DNA of 64,000 nucleotides from Liolophura sinensis (taxonomy: Eukaryota; Mollusca; Polyplacophora; Chitonida; Chitonidae): positions 60,305,249-60,369,248 of the forward strand of contig NC_088295.1 of NCBI RefSeq assembly GCF_032854445.1. Direction: 5' to 3'. The notes under the pieces were generated by a model. The model ran no database searches, had not been told where the DNA came from, and saw only the letters and a program-made list of their open reading frames with translations. Shown in pieces: positions 22,301 to 32,486 of this stretch. Position 1 is the first letter of the stretch. The number at the start of each line of letters is the position of its first letter. The translations under genes and the position numbers were made by a program.

Positions 22301-24859
22301 CTGTGTGTATGTATATAACCCATCGAAGTCAACAATATCTATTCGCAATATTGATATGACTTTGTATGAAAAATGAAACACATATTTCTTATCAATTTGT
22401 AAACATTTAAGTCTTTTTGGATGAAAGAAATGAAAATAAGTTGTTCTTTCATCCTTCTTCATTTGAAAGAGAATGGTACAAATAATTTAGCTAATTGATA
22501 TATCACCATGATCGATCGCATAATGCCATGCACATAACATTAGGGGTAACTCAAGCTCCATGGATTAAATCTAATTGGCCAACTAACCTTTTTCAGGACC
22601 TGGCCGAATCTCTCTCGGTTACCGCGAGACAACCTATGAATCGAAGCTGTATGATGGCATGTTTTTCTCAGACGGTATGGTTTCACAAGTTGATTATTGA
22701 TTATTTTTATTTTCAAAACATTTCATCTTCATTGACTTTAATCTTCATAAGGAGGTATATCAGTCTTGTAGAATTTGAGCTTTTGAAAAAACGGACCTTC
22801 GATGGCCGATTGGTCCAGACTGCCTCAGAACAGACCTCTGTTCGACATCGCGAGTTCGATCCAGCTCTCGCTCGTTCACTCGGCTACAGCTTCATGTCAA
22901 GAGGTTTTCGGTTGTCTGTTGTTCGGGGAGCTTTCCTACTGTCATAAAACGTTATAAATGCCTAAAAGCCAGCATGTTACTATGTTACAACGTGTAATGA
23001 TTGTCTTCAAGTGCACAACACTTAAAGGCGTAAATATGACATAAGATAGCGGTATAGATTACAATATTTTGTAAACATTTTGTAAATTGCTAAACTTTCT
23101 AACATTATAAATGCCTTCCCTCCTCCAACACTGCCAAAATGGTGGATTCGACATTGTCAGTGTTATACATAACATTTCAGTTTTAACGGAACGTGGAAAA
23201 GATGTTTGAATAAAATATAACGGTTAAGTAAATTTTGAAGATGATAATCTTGTCTCTGTATTGCTTTTCGACGGAAACTTTCAGAACCGGGGTATTACGA
23301 AGATGGCAAATTTGGCGTCAGACTGGAGACCATTGTGGAAATTGTCTACGTCAGTACCAAGGTAAGACAAAGATCGATCCTTTGTCGGTTCCTATCCTGA
23401 AAGTGATTGGTATTGGGTGGCATGAGTATTATTTCAAGTACCGGTACCACTGGAATCTGCCACAGTTAACTGTACTAAACCGCACGAAGAGCTCGAACAA
23501 AGGCACAATACTGTGTCCGTCTTTATTAGGCTACAAGGTCAAAGCATAGGCCTGCCAGTCAATAACAGTCAAAGTATCGTTTCAAAAAAGTTGTCTTCAG
23601 TAGAGAGTTAACACTTTTATCTCTATAACTGTGATCGTAGGACTGTGAGACATAGTTTAATGTATAGTATAAAATATGGAATATAAAAACATTAAATTAA
23701 TGCAAGCATTAACAGACCTTTGATAATGACCTTCGTACTTTATCTGGTTACATTTTGCAGTATCAGTACAAGAATACAAAATTCCTCGGTTTCAACCCAA
23801 TCACTCTGGTGCCTTTTGAGCCTCATCTCATCAACGTACAGATGATGAGTGCTGAACAGGTAAGATTGCTGATGAATATGGAATCTTTATACCCGAGTCA
23901 CCCCATGGGGCCGTGACCTAGTGGTTAAAGGCAATCGCCTTTCAGTCTTCAAAACACATCAGACGAATCCGGATTCTCTGATATGCTTCTTGTATATATA
24001 ACCCTGGTGACAATTCACGTGATGTTTAACGTGATCTATCGTTCGACTGTTGATGACCACCAATGTGCATATCTGTACGTCCATCGTGGGAAAGTTCGTC
24101 ATTATATAAACTTGTCAAAGGTTGGTGGTTTCCCCTGGGTACTCCTCTGCCCATAAACCCGACTGCCATAAGTGGGAAATCCTTATGGCATTAAGCAGCC
24201 ATCAAATCTTCTATACAAGTATTACGTATAAAGGGATCGGATGATGCTCGATGATCGTTTTTTTTAGTGGATTTTTTTTGGTTTTAAAAATGTTTCCATT
24301 CTCATATCGAAAGCCATAACTGTTTTACAAGATGTCACAAATGCATGGAAAAAAATACTGCCAATGTATCGCTAAACGCCAATCATTCATTCAATTAGAT
24401 TTTAAAATATTGTCATGCGCTATCGCCGCTCGTGAAATCTGTCACTTATTCTGTCTTTGGTATCTTAGAGTAGACAATTATAATTCTTGGTCAACCAGGT
24501 TCACCACTCTACCATATGTTTTTTGGACGTTCTGTTTCTGGGACATATTACTACTGTAGTAGATCGTAAAATCCAATCCTCACACCATAGTTCAAATAAA
24601 CTGGGCGTATCTGTATCGACGGTTTGTATTGTTGTTTTTTTAGATCTCATGGCTCAATGCGTATCACAAGAAAGTGATGGATATTGTTGGAAAGAGGCTG
24701 AAGGACGAAGGTCTAACCGATGCCTATAAATGGGTGGAAGCACGAGTTAAACCTTATGAAATGCCGACCTTCCCATCATCACCCGCGACAACAGTTACGT
24801 GTTCTGTCTTTGTTGTCATGGTTACATCTGTACTGACACTATTCCAATGTTCTATGTAG
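1395..24859 (+). CDS. XPNPEP2: Membrane-type Xaa-Pro aminopeptidase (aminopeptidase P), 21 exons traced
   Basis: Metallopeptidase of family M24 that removes an N-terminal residue preceding proline; the vertebrate homologue is GPI-anchored at the cell surface. Exons: 1395-1465, 4496-4606, 5514-5577, 6457-6561, 7921-8013, 8805-8969, 10203-10298, 10917-10998, 12119-12227, 13722-13838, 16623-16709, 17203-17253, 19090-19151, 19710-19859, 20186-20246, 20547-20616, 21931-22035, 22597-22674, 23285-23361, 23761-23859, 24644-24859. All junctions are GT-AG and every phase matches, giving about 688 codons without the signal peptide, close to human XPNPEP2 (674 aa). Catalytic signatures are present: the His of AIIHYKP, both Asp ligands in [14 protein letters not shown], the His residues of NHGTGHGIG and LSVHE, the Glu of DEPGYY and the Glu of VRLE. 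The last exon ends in a hydrophobic segment ([17 protein letters not shown]) after a Ser/Pro/Thr stretch, as expected for a GPI signal. The first exon is Cys-rich and less certain. ATTAAA at 25596 is a possible polyadenylation signal. Confidence 0.9.
2735..2850 (+). repeat. Partial SINE, family 3
   Basis: Fragment sharing GGAAAGTTCGT, TGTTTGTCAAAG, TTGGTGGTTTTC and CACTCCGGTTT with the fuller copy at 23.9 kb. It lies in the first aminopeptidase intron. Confidence 0.45.
3074..3323. mobile_element. Near-palindromic foldback or MITE-like element
   Basis: The two halves are imperfect inverted repeats of each other. ATAAGCCCAATCGGC (about 3074) pairs with GCCGACTGGGTGGTTAT (about 3307), ATATCGGCGAGACAGGTGG (about 3101) pairs with CCACCTGTCCCGCCGATAT (about 3260), and CTAAAAGACGTGATTTTACG pairs with the TAACGTCTTTTATCAACG region near 3227. 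The whole 250 bp could fold into a long hairpin. It carries no transposase coding and sits in intron 1 of the aminopeptidase gene. Confidence 0.6.
5780..6029 (+). mobile_element. SINE, family 2 (truncated head)
   Basis: It matches the reverse complement of the full-length copy at 11171-11485: GGCGTTCAGCATGAAGG near the start, TTGACCCGTATCAGTAT in the middle, then CATATGACTGAAAAAGTG and a tail of repeated CACT. The tRNA-like head is missing. It lies in the intron between aminopeptidase exons 3 and 4. Confidence 0.7.
7078..7147 (+). repeat. SINE family 1 tail fragment
   Basis: Short diverged piece with GCCGTCGTAAAGG, CTCGAGTGAGGCGTAAAACG and an A-rich end, matching the 3' part of family 1. Confidence 0.4.
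8328..8493 (+). mobile_element. SINE, family 1, diverged copy with deleted head
   Basis: It begins with a tRNA-like GAGGCTTCCGTGGCCTAG box, jumps to GCCAGCGGATGGTCGTTGG, and ends with CATTCTTGAGTATGGCGTAA and an ATAAATAAATAAAT tail. Much of the head between the A box and the body has been lost. Confidence 0.65.
9722..10155. repeat. 45-bp minisatellite, about nine units
   Basis: Tandem units of about 45 bp (44-46) built around GCAGCGCGCTCTTGAAGTG, CGTGAAATGATGTAAA and CAAAGCAT. Because the unit length is a multiple of three and lacks stops on the - strand, three long - strand reading frames cross it; these are repeat artefacts. It ends about 50 bp before aminopeptidase exon 7 (10203). Confidence 0.9.
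10488..10633 (-). mobile_element. SINE, family 1, partial
   Basis: Reverse-oriented 3' two-thirds: T-rich tail complement, TTTTACGCCGTCTTGA, GGCCAGCATTATGGTGG and CCACGACCATCCGCAGGTTG. The tRNA-like head is absent. Intronic. Confidence 0.7.
11171..11485 (-). mobile_element. Full-length tRNA-derived SINE, family 2, with target site duplication
   Basis: A 315-bp element flanked by perfect 14-bp direct repeats AGTCAGTCCGTCTG at 11157-11170 and 11486-11499, the hallmark of target-primed insertion. Read on the - strand it starts with a tRNA-like head containing a B-box-like GGGTCGAGTC, has the conserved body (GGTTGACCCGTATCAGTAT; AAAGAGCGGTGGAAATCCG), and ends in CATATGACTGAAAAATTGC and a CACTCACTC tail. 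It lies in the intron between aminopeptidase exons 8 and 9. Confidence 0.85.
12262..12440 (-). repeat. Diverged SINE family 1 copy
   Basis: Starts with TTTATTTATTTGATTG, GGTGTTTTACACCGTACTGA and AGAATATTACACTTATAC, then diverges quickly. The right boundary is uncertain. Confidence 0.5.
12826..13045. repeat. Purine-rich 39-45 bp tandem repeat
   Basis: About five units of AGTAATGAGAGAATGAAAAT plus GAGAATGAAAGTACTTTTC, with internal length steps of 6 bp. An open + strand frame across it is a consequence of the in-frame unit length. Intronic, between aminopeptidase exons 9 and 10. Confidence 0.8.
13231..13498 (-). mobile_element. Full-length tRNA-derived SINE, family 1
   Basis: Reverse-oriented complete element. 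On the - strand it starts with a tRNA-like head (GGAGGCCTCTGTGGCTCAG A-box region, GCGCTAGCGCAGCG, B-box GTGAGTTCAAGTCC), then the body GCCAGCAACCTGCGGATGG and GCCCGGTTTCCACCC, and ends in GACGTCAAACACCAAT and an A-rich tail. Flanks are near-identical 15-mers (13216-13230 CAGTAATTGGTGGGA and 13498-13512 CAGTATTTGATGGGA, two mismatches), consistent with an aged target site duplication. Confidence 0.85.
13873..14063 (-). mobile_element. SINE, family 1, diverged
   Basis: Starts 35 bp after aminopeptidase exon 10 with TTTATTTATTTGTTTATTTC, then GGTTTACGCCGTTTTC, GGAAACCGGACAGAGGCCGG and GACCATCTGCAGGTTG. The head region is degraded. Confidence 0.7.
14930..15036 (+). repeat. SINE family 1, 3' fragment
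   Basis: Contains TTTCCTCCCACCACAATGCT, GCCGTCGTATAAGTGAAATA, TTCTTGAGTATGGCGTAAAA and CACCAATCAGATAAATAAA. The 5' part is missing. Confidence 0.7.
15689..15722. other. Perfect 13-bp stem hairpin
   Basis: AGTGTCATTTCCT (15689-15701) and AGGAAATGACACT (15710-15722) are exact reverse complements separated by 8 nt. It lies deep in the intron between aminopeptidase exons 10 and 11. No known regulatory family is recognised. Confidence 0.6.
18601..18860 (-). mobile_element. Full-length SINE, family 1, with target site duplication
   Basis: The best-preserved reverse-oriented copy. On the - strand: tRNA-like head with CCGTGGCTCAGTTCGTTAGC (A box) and GTGAGTTCAAGTCCAGC (B box), body ending GCGGATGGTCGTGGG, and tail TACGGCGTAAAACACC followed by AAATAAATAAATA. 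The 9-bp sequence AAATATCTA flanks it at 18592-18600 and 18863-18871. One body segment (the GTTGC of GCAGGTTGCTGGCAGACC) is deleted. It lies in the large intron between aminopeptidase exons 12 and 13. Confidence 0.9.
20805..20972 (+). mobile_element. SINE, family 1, 5'-truncated
   Basis: Begins ATGCTGGCTTCCTCTCCGG, runs through GCAGCAACCTGCGGATGGTC and CTCTGCCCGGTTTCCACCC, and ends in a pure poly-A run at about 20958-20972. Truncation at the 5' end is typical of reverse-transcribed elements. Confidence 0.8.
21249..21403 (+). mobile_element. SINE, family 1, 5'-truncated
   Basis: Contains GTGGGAAGGCCTTGCAGCAA, CTGCGGATGGTCGTTGG and GCTGGCCGCCGTCGTTTAAG, then an AAACAAATAATGAAATAAAT end. It lies in the intron before aminopeptidase exon 17. 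A much more diverged relative may sit at 22085-22200. Confidence 0.75.
23908..24212 (+). mobile_element. SINE, family 3, with tRNA-like head
   Basis: Starts GGGGCCGTGACCTAGTGGTT, a tRNA A-box-like segment, then a distinct middle (ACCACCAATGTGCATATCTG) and a 3' half with GGGAAAGTTCGTC, TTGTCAAAGGTTGGTGG, CCCATAAACCCGACTGCC and a GGCATTAAGC end. The 3' part resembles family 1, so families 1 and 3 look like relatives with different middles. It begins about 50 bp after aminopeptidase exon 20. Confidence 0.65.
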
Positions 24860-27240
24860 ATAGTACTTTTGTATCATTAGGTAGTGTTTCGGTTTCATCA
24901 CTTGCTGCGATTATAACATTTATATTTTTCGTCTCATATCAGTTTTTTTTTTGATTATAGTTTTTCAGTTTTAAAATACCGGTATTAACCATATATCAAC
25001 ATGTATATATTTCACTTTTTTCGTTATTTGGAAGTCAAAAGCTCAAAGGTCTGTTTTCGAAATACGTAATCGGCCTTACGCAAGTTAAAATCTAGATGCG
25101 AAATCAAAATGGCCTCTACTTAGTATGCAAATGTACCGTAATATATTTCTAGCTTTCTCTGTTGAGTTGCGAAATCAGTGCTGAAACTAATCAACCTGCT
25201 CTCAGTCAACATTTATATATGCCATAAAGCGTAGCTTTTTTGATGGCAAACCCAATGTGGAAAAACAAATTTTCTACACTCTCAATGCGCAGATGTGAAA
25301 ATAACAACATTTTCTAAGTGTTAACATGATACAAAATGTTAAATGCTGTGAAATACGATTTGCTGACACCATATAATGTCATGACGCGTAATGATTGATT
25401 TAAGATTTTTAAAAACATTTATAATGAAAAATCGCGTCATGAGGATGCGGAACAAGGCAACTAAACGTGTTCATTTAACATTCAGATAGTTTTAGATTAC
25501 AACATAAGTTTTACCGACACTTTGGAAAAAAGCGGTAATGTGACATATGTATGTTTTCTCTCCCCCACCACTGCGTAAATGTTGCATTTTACATTATTAA
25601 AGCTATATTTAACATTTAAGTTTTAACATTACCGAAGACATTGTCTACATGTGTTTCACTACAAAAGAGATGGGCTCCTAATTTACATCGCACTCCTACT
25701 AGGCATGTTGTTTTGACAAGCTCAGTTAAAATTATTCTGTTGCATTATCCGTTTTAAAGAGTGTAGCAATTTCCCTGATGATCAGAAAAATCTGCACGGC
25801 TTTTAATAAGCAATTAGTAACCCGGTTACATATCCATTGTTTACTCATGAATATGCTAAATGTATATGCTTGACACATTTTAAATATAACTGGTTATACA
25901 AAACTTGTTTTAGATGACAGGTAGATACTTACATAACCCATTTCGATGTCTTTGTGAGTAGTTAAATATTTTTTTGGATTTTTTTTATATTTGTCTATTT
26001 TATCTTTATGGTATATTCTTTTATATCTCGCCATTGTGGCTGTTGGGGTTCCAGGTCTCTCATGAGGTGTATCAAATCCAACTGTAAACGTGTCTGTGAT
26101 TCAGATGATGACAATAACAATAACGTTTTTAAAAGCTCAGTGATAGCATGTGACGGTTACACGTAAGCAAGTCATAAATATCCCATCTTCATTTAATCAA
26201 GCTAGCGATGCCCGTCCTCATAAACCATGATCTACTGAGCCATGAACTCTTCAAAGCCCTGAACGTTTCTTCATAAATATGCATGGTTCGGGCATAAACA
26301 CGCAAGTTAGATTCCACCTGAGTTACTGACACTGACAAGAGCTCACAACAACAAGGGATGTGGGTGAAATGAGAAGTATGCAGTTTATGGAATGAATTTA
26401 TTTCATACTAGACGTTGAACAACTCCCTGCATATCGGAGGGGTAAGAGTTATCGGGGGAACGGTCATTTTGAACCAAAAATATTTGTTTCAATAAAAGCA
26501 CATCGGTTACCGTTCATAGCACTGCCTATTCCTATTGTATAAGGTTGTGTCAATGAATAAATAGCAATTAGTACCTCGGTAAAGGAAATGCAGACTTATA
26601 AGGGACGATCACTGATTGGCTGAAAATGTTCTGGTAGAATTGCGCGGGCTACAATGTCATTGGCTGTCGAAAGAGGTTTCTGAAGACTTTCATATGTACA
26701 GTAAAGCAAAGGTGATTACGAAACATATATATAGCGAGTATCAAACATGCTGACAGGAAGATTTGTTACACAGAAGCAACCGGTTATTTCAGTAGCAACC
26801 ATGTGTGGCACTATTTGGTACACGGTTTCACAAAGCGCAATCAAATACGATGGCAACCTGCACTGTAATCTGTACGTCAGTAGGGCTAGGTCATGAGATG
26901 TGGCAAGGAATTTGTATCTCTTAGATAGGCTTAGTCATCGAGCTGTCATATATGTATTTCATTATTTTCAATGTTGTTGTTGTAGTTTTATCATACATTT
27001 ATTTTCATGTTTGTGTCTCTGCGACTGACTTCTGGCTGAAAGGTGCTTGTGATGTCACGTTAATAGCCTTCAAGGCAACGGACTGTTGATAGTTCTCTTC
27101 CTAAAATAAAGTATTTTACTCAGTGTTGGATGTTGACTTTATCTGTTTTGAATAAAGGCCCGCTGGTGATCTTTACTAAAGGTAAAAAAAACATTGAGAG
27201 GGAGCGGAATCTAGAAAAGTATTTCGTCCGAGGCTGGGAT

Positions 27241-27450
27241 TTATTTATGTATTTGATTGTTGTTTTACGCCATACTCAAAGTTTTATACGATGGCGTTCA
27301 GATCTGTTGGTAAATGAAACCGAAGTGCCCGTGGTAAACCACGAACCTTTGGCAAGTTACAGATGAACTTTCCCACATGTGACTTACAAAGGCAGACTTG
27401 TCACAAGTGGTGTTCAACGAACGATACGCTGCCTATAGTGTCATATGTAA
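27241..27450 (-). repeat. SINE, family 3, reverse copy
   Basis: Starts ATTTATGTATTTGATTG, GTTTTACGCCATACTC, then GTGCCCGTGGTAAACCACG, CTTTGGCAAGTTACAG and GAACTTTCCCACATGTGAC, matching other family 3 copies. Confidence 0.6.
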
Positions 27451-27555
27451 TCATCTTCAACCGACTGCTGTCAGGGTGGGACTGAGTCACGAACATTTCG
27501 TGTGTATGACAGATTGAAAGGTCAGCGTCTTAATTACGAGCCCATGACACGCGTG

Positions 27556-27797
27556 AGGTGCTGTTTGAGATGTGAGGCCACTGGAATGGAGGTGGGAGGT
27601 GCCGAGTAAGGTGCTGCGTGAGTTTTCCTGTGAGATGTGAGGTCATGAGAGGGGCGGTGGGAGGTGCCGAGTGAGGTGTTGCGCGAGGCACTGTTTTAAA
27701 TGTGAGGCCACGGGAAGGGCGGTTGGAGGTGCCAAGCAAGGTTCTCTGTCAGGTAATCTTTGATATATGAGGCCACGGGTTGGGCGGTGACAGGTGC
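27556..27797. repeat. GC-rich minisatellite, about 3.5 units of roughly 70 bp
   Basis: Repeats of GATGTGAGGCCACGGGAAGG, GGCGGTGGGAGGTGCCGAG and GAGGTGTTGCGCGAGGC. The composition is sharply more G-rich on the + strand than the flanks. Confidence 0.75.
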
Positions 27798-28446
27798 GTT
27801 CTGCTGTCCAAGAACACGTCGAGAAATTATAGAAAAGTTGTCAAAGATGATCAGTGTCCAGGCTAATGATGGTTGACCTTTGATCAGTTAAAGTCCGCAA
27901 TGTTTAACTCATGGGAACATTTTGCAAAGAGATATGTTGCAAAGTTACCAAACATGACTAAGTGTTACTTGTAGGCATTAGGTCTTAATAAATGGAAGAA
28001 ATGCATGAATGGGGTAATAGGTAACAGAGAACATTTTATTTATCTGTTTATTTATTTATTTTGTAAGTAACGTTGTATGCTCAAAAACTTTCCATTTATG
28101 CTTCGGCTGTCAGGTTTTTATGTAGAGTATACTTGGAATATACCATCGTCCTTCAAACTCCCAACCTCAAGATGTGTCTGAACTAGCCAGAGGTGTGAAT
28201 CAGCCAGGGCATGACCTCTGGAACATGCCATACATTTTCTGTCCAACATGAAAAGAGGATAATTCTCTCGTTTTGGAGTCTACATTACTTGTGACGTATG
28301 AAACGGTGTACGAAAAATATAACAGTAAATAACAAGATGTGTCCAAAGGGAGGCGTCAGGTTGTCAAAGCGGATAAAACTCAACACTGCATAAATTGTAC
28401 TTCGTCCTTCAAAAGGTCAGCAAAGAATCACTTCCTTATCGTCAAA

Positions 28447-31400
28447 TTAAGTGGTTTCCGCCACAACTATATCATAACTAGGTAAACTGTACAGTTCAAT
28501 ACCCTTTTGTGTATTTTCAATTACTGTATAGTCTTCACTAAAGTTCGATTTCGACTTCTGTGTATTCTTGGCTGGATATTGTACTGCCTTAGGTTGCTGA
28601 GCTGAACCTGTAGTTGTCGCCCCCTGTATCTTGTACCGACAGACGCCATACTTTGAACGCTCTTTGGGTTTGGCGCCTAGCGGAAGCATAAGCTGCGTAT
28701 ACGGTTTCTTTTCCAATGGATCGATGATCGATATGTCGTTCTGATCACGTTGCGGTAACTCTAAGGCAATGTAAGACGGACTCCGCTGTCCTAAGGTGTA
28801 ATCGTTTCTGTTGCGGTCCCTGCAAAACAAAGACAATTCATTTATAAATTGAAATATATAGGAATTTAAATCTTCCAATGAAGGGATGAATGATAAATAC
28901 ATCTTTGAACCGTATGGTGTATAATTTTTACGCGTTTCAAATAGTGTCGTCAGTTTGCGTTTGGCGAGTACGCCATATTGTATACCTTATGTAGATATAT
29001 GTTTTCCAGCCTTTCAGTTCTTGCTCTAATGTCTCTTGTAACATTTACTATATTAAAATAACTTCTGCGATCAGTAGTCTTAACCTGGGTTAATATCTGC
29101 CTAGAAAACTGAAAAAGTGCAATCCAAACGGTGCCACTGTCTGACGCTATTCAATTGTTGGACACCAAAAAAATACAAAAAATTAAAAACAAATAAAGAT
29201 ACATTCTTACCGCTTTCGCTTACAGTATATCATACAGCCGACGAGAACTACGACGACGAACACCCCACCAATGGACCCTCCGATTATCATACCTGTATAA
29301 TGGAACGAGATAACCATGCATGGAGCTGGGTAGACATCACAGTGAGGAGAGTGTTATACAACTTTGTAAGATAGATTAACTTGATTGGTGTTTACGCCGT
29401 ACTCAGGAATATTTCACATATTCGATGGCAACTAGCATTATCATGGAAGTAAAGCGGGCTATGGGATTGAAATCACGTCTGGGGACTGCCGGCACGGTTT
29501 TTAGAAAACAAAATAAATATATATCAACAACATCTGATGGAAAATAAATCATAATACATACATGATGATTCTGCTTAAATGTGCCTCTTGTAATGGGTTT
29601 GTTTCCGTCGTGAACTGTGAACTGAGCTGTCGTGATATATACATACAGAACTCATGGTCAAATTGAACACATGAAATAACTTGGATTTTTGGACTGAAAC
29701 ATGACTTTTAACATTGAATTCCATTTGCCTTCCGTTTTGAAGCTAAAAAGTTGTCTCTTTCATGTCGGAGTTCCCATTTGCATTCAGGGTTTCTCCACAC
29801 GAGTTCCTTGGTAACCAAAACGAAACCATAGCGTTTGCCCAGTATTTGTTGATCGAGAAGTGAGTAGTCCCAAATACTGTATACATATAGGGAAGCCTTA
29901 AAAACGTAAGCTAAAGACACCAAAAAAAAAAAAAAAACAACACAAAAACACAAAAACACAAAAACAAAAATAACGTAATGTGAAACGGCTCGAGAAAGTA
30001 CATTTATATCGTCAAATCGTCGAAAAACTTACTTACAGACGAGATATTTGTATTTGATTTTATAGCCGAGGTGATTAGCGTGCCAGCTGTCACCAATGTG
30101 GTTTAAGTCCAGGTCATGCTGGCCTCCTCTCCAGTCGTACGTGCATGGAAGGTCTGCCACTAACCTGCGGACGGTCGTGGGTTTCCTCGTACCATAATGC
30201 TAGCCGCTGTCGAATAAGTGAAATATTCTTGAGTACGGCTTAAAAGCACTAATCAAATAAATAAATAAATAAAACGATTGATAACCCGCATCAGCCGGTT
30301 TTTCAGCCTGGTTATCCTGTAATGTTAAGCTATGAAGTTTTCATTGTCAAATACAATAATGTGTAACCACACATACACAAATTAGTATTTTGTGTGTGTC
30401 AAAAAAGATAACAGCTTTGTGTGATATAGGCCAACATGTACTGGAGTGCGAGTAAGTTTAAGTAACCAGGGGATTTTCCATGCATGCGCCAATCTTGTGT
30501 ACTGTCATGCATAGTATGAAGGCTTCCAGTCCCTGATGTCGTCAGAATTCGGAAATAACGTCATCGATGAACACACAGAGAATTCCTGATTGATCGCTTA
30601 AAGCCAATTTTCCCTTCAAGAAGAAAGCTGAGATGCGTTTTCTGTACTTTTATATGTTTGGCAAAATCCTAAACTCCATCCAAGAAGTCAAAACCAAGCG
30701 TTTCATTTATTTCCTTTAAAACGATTCTTCCTTCTCTGGGAAAGCGCAGTTATACGTTTTCTACCTTCTGTGCGATAGATACTGTACGCCAAACAATCGT
30801 GGTCTTGATTGACAACTTATTTATACCAACGTGCAAGCTATACTGATTTTTACTTTTATTTATACTTTGTTTAACTTATTTTGCTTGCTTATAGAGTCAT
30901 GCAGGATGCACATTGAGGAATTTCATAAGCGTCAAATGAATGAGACCTCGGCTGAGGAGGTCATGCTTTCACAAATTTCACAAATCTGTGAATAGATACG
31001 AATTACCAAAACCTTTTCTTTTCCTCGGTATATACGAATCTCTTTGTCAAATTCCTATACTCATAAACCTGACCGCTGTCAAATTAGTAAAAAATATCTT
31101 AAATGAAATAAATATATCAATAGACTTCATCAGCGGAACATTTTTGAGTACAACGCACAATACCCTAATCAAATAAATCTTTGCAACCCGACCTTTATTA
31201 CAATTTTTATTTTCTAAATACATATGTGGAAAAAATTCGGAAAAATGTTACAAAAAGCGTGTCTTACCTATTATTGGATCATCTGGACGACTAGATAATG
31301 TCGTATTTGACATGCTGGACATTTGGCCTATAGGGCTCCAGAGCACTTCAGCTGTTTTGGCCACTCTGTTCATTTCTCGTGCACCGTCACTGTAACTCAG

Positions 31401-31459
31401 TCCAAGGGCAACATGACCTGGCTGTACATTAGACAAATTAAAGATCTTGCCGTTGCATA
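28447..31459 (-). CDS. Single-pass membrane protein with tyrosine-motif cytoplasmic tail (3' exons only)
   Basis: Three exons join in phase: 31268-31459 (ectodomain end), 29211-29292 (transmembrane) and 28447-28819 (cytoplasmic tail with stop). The first supplies a Cys, an NLS glycosylation sequon and an NTT sequon, and ends DDPIIG. The second encodes GGSIGGVFVVVVLVGC, a clear membrane span, then the stop-transfer KRKR. The third gives a tail of about 120 residues with YIAL, YTQL, YTVI and YDIV motifs, possible SH2-docking or endocytic signals. All junctions have GT-AG signals: donors GTAAGA and GTAAGAAT, acceptors TTATACAG and TTTTGCAG. An in-frame stop directly upstream of 31459 shows that more exons must precede it. 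I do not recognise the family. The layout (type I, short juxtamembrane, tyrosine tail) fits an adhesion or immune-type receptor, but that is inference. Confidence 0.65.
29377..29480 (-). repeat. Diverged SINE family 1 fragment
   Basis: TTGATTGGTGTTTACGCCGT and ACTCAGGAATATTTCACATA are followed by degraded body. It sits just upstream of the transmembrane exon of the - strand membrane protein. Confidence 0.6.
30065..30274 (+). mobile_element. SINE, family 1, head degraded
   Basis: Part of the tRNA-like head (GTGATTAGCGTGCCAGC and GTTTAAGTCCAGGTCATGC), the body (CTAACCTGCGGACGGTCGTG) and a tail AATAAATAAATAAATAAA are recognisable. It lies in an intron of the - strand membrane protein gene, antisense to it. 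Confidence 0.75.
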
Positions 31460-32486
31460 CTGGTGAAGTACATTATGGTTTCATGTGGTTCGCAAAAGGC
31501 CAGGCTAATATTGGATAATTACGTCAGAACAGACGGGGTCTTAATGGCGCTGGTAATCCCGTATTTAGCTTGGGTGCGATCACGTCAGCCAATTGTTCTC
31601 ACCAGACATCGCCACACGTTAAAGAGCGTGCCCAAAAGAACATAAGTTTAGCTAGTGACCCCTGTTTGACTTAGTCTGATGTAAGATACATGCTGGCTGG
31701 CTGTTGGATTAATACCCTTCGATATAAATATGGACCATTCACATTCACACTGGTCATTTGTGATGTATTACAGGGCTTGTTCTGTTTTGGTGGATTCTCT
31801 GGGAGATTTTCGACATGTATATAACGGTAGGAACTTTGAAGCCCCTGAATCTACACACTCAGAATTCGTTTGATTTTTTTTAAGCCGCATATACCAGAAT
31901 TTTTTGGAAACGAGAAAAATCTACGATGAAAAAAAAAAAGAAAAAAGAATGGGTGTCAATTTCACTGGACAATCTGTCTATGCGGTTCGGACCTGACCAA
32001 CCATATACAGGTTCGTGCGTTTCAAACCTGGATTCATTTAGCATATGACGCGACTCTTCGGAGAAATCATTATTAAAATGGCTGACCGACATATAACTGA
32101 CCGCATCAACGTAGGCGATATTATTTTAGGATTGCACACTGGTGTATCATAAGTTTACGGAATTCAACAGAAAGCAACTTATTATAACACGCATATGATC
32201 CACCAAACTACGCATGTTGTGAGCTTTTCCATTTACGGTCAGAAATAAAACCGGTGCTAAATCAGGTAAGACCAATACGAAAATCAGGCTGCCGATGTTG
32301 TGTTGGGTCAACTGCTTCGCTACGTACATGTATAGTTGTGTGACTCAATACTCCCGACCTTTTCCAATATCTAGATATATATGTACACCTTCTACAACAA
32401 TGCGACATACTTTTATGACGGCCTGCTTCAGCTATTTCCCAGCCGTCGGCCGACGTAAACAAAATGTCATACAAGAAATTCTTTAC

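Larger units (their letters stand above)
24860..28446. other. Intergenic region with no gene seen
   Basis: AT-rich sequence between the end of the aminopeptidase and the start of the - strand genes. It holds a reverse SINE fragment (27.24 kb) and a GC-rich minisatellite (27.56 kb). AATAAA-type motifs on the - strand near 28033-28062 could serve the 3' end of the membrane protein gene. No reading frame with convincing splice signals was found. Confidence 0.5.

Noticed and set aside
31880-32092. - strand 70-codon frame as a membrane protein exon
   Set aside because: No acceptor could be placed in the right phase, and it runs into a poly-T stretch on the coding strand; left unassigned.
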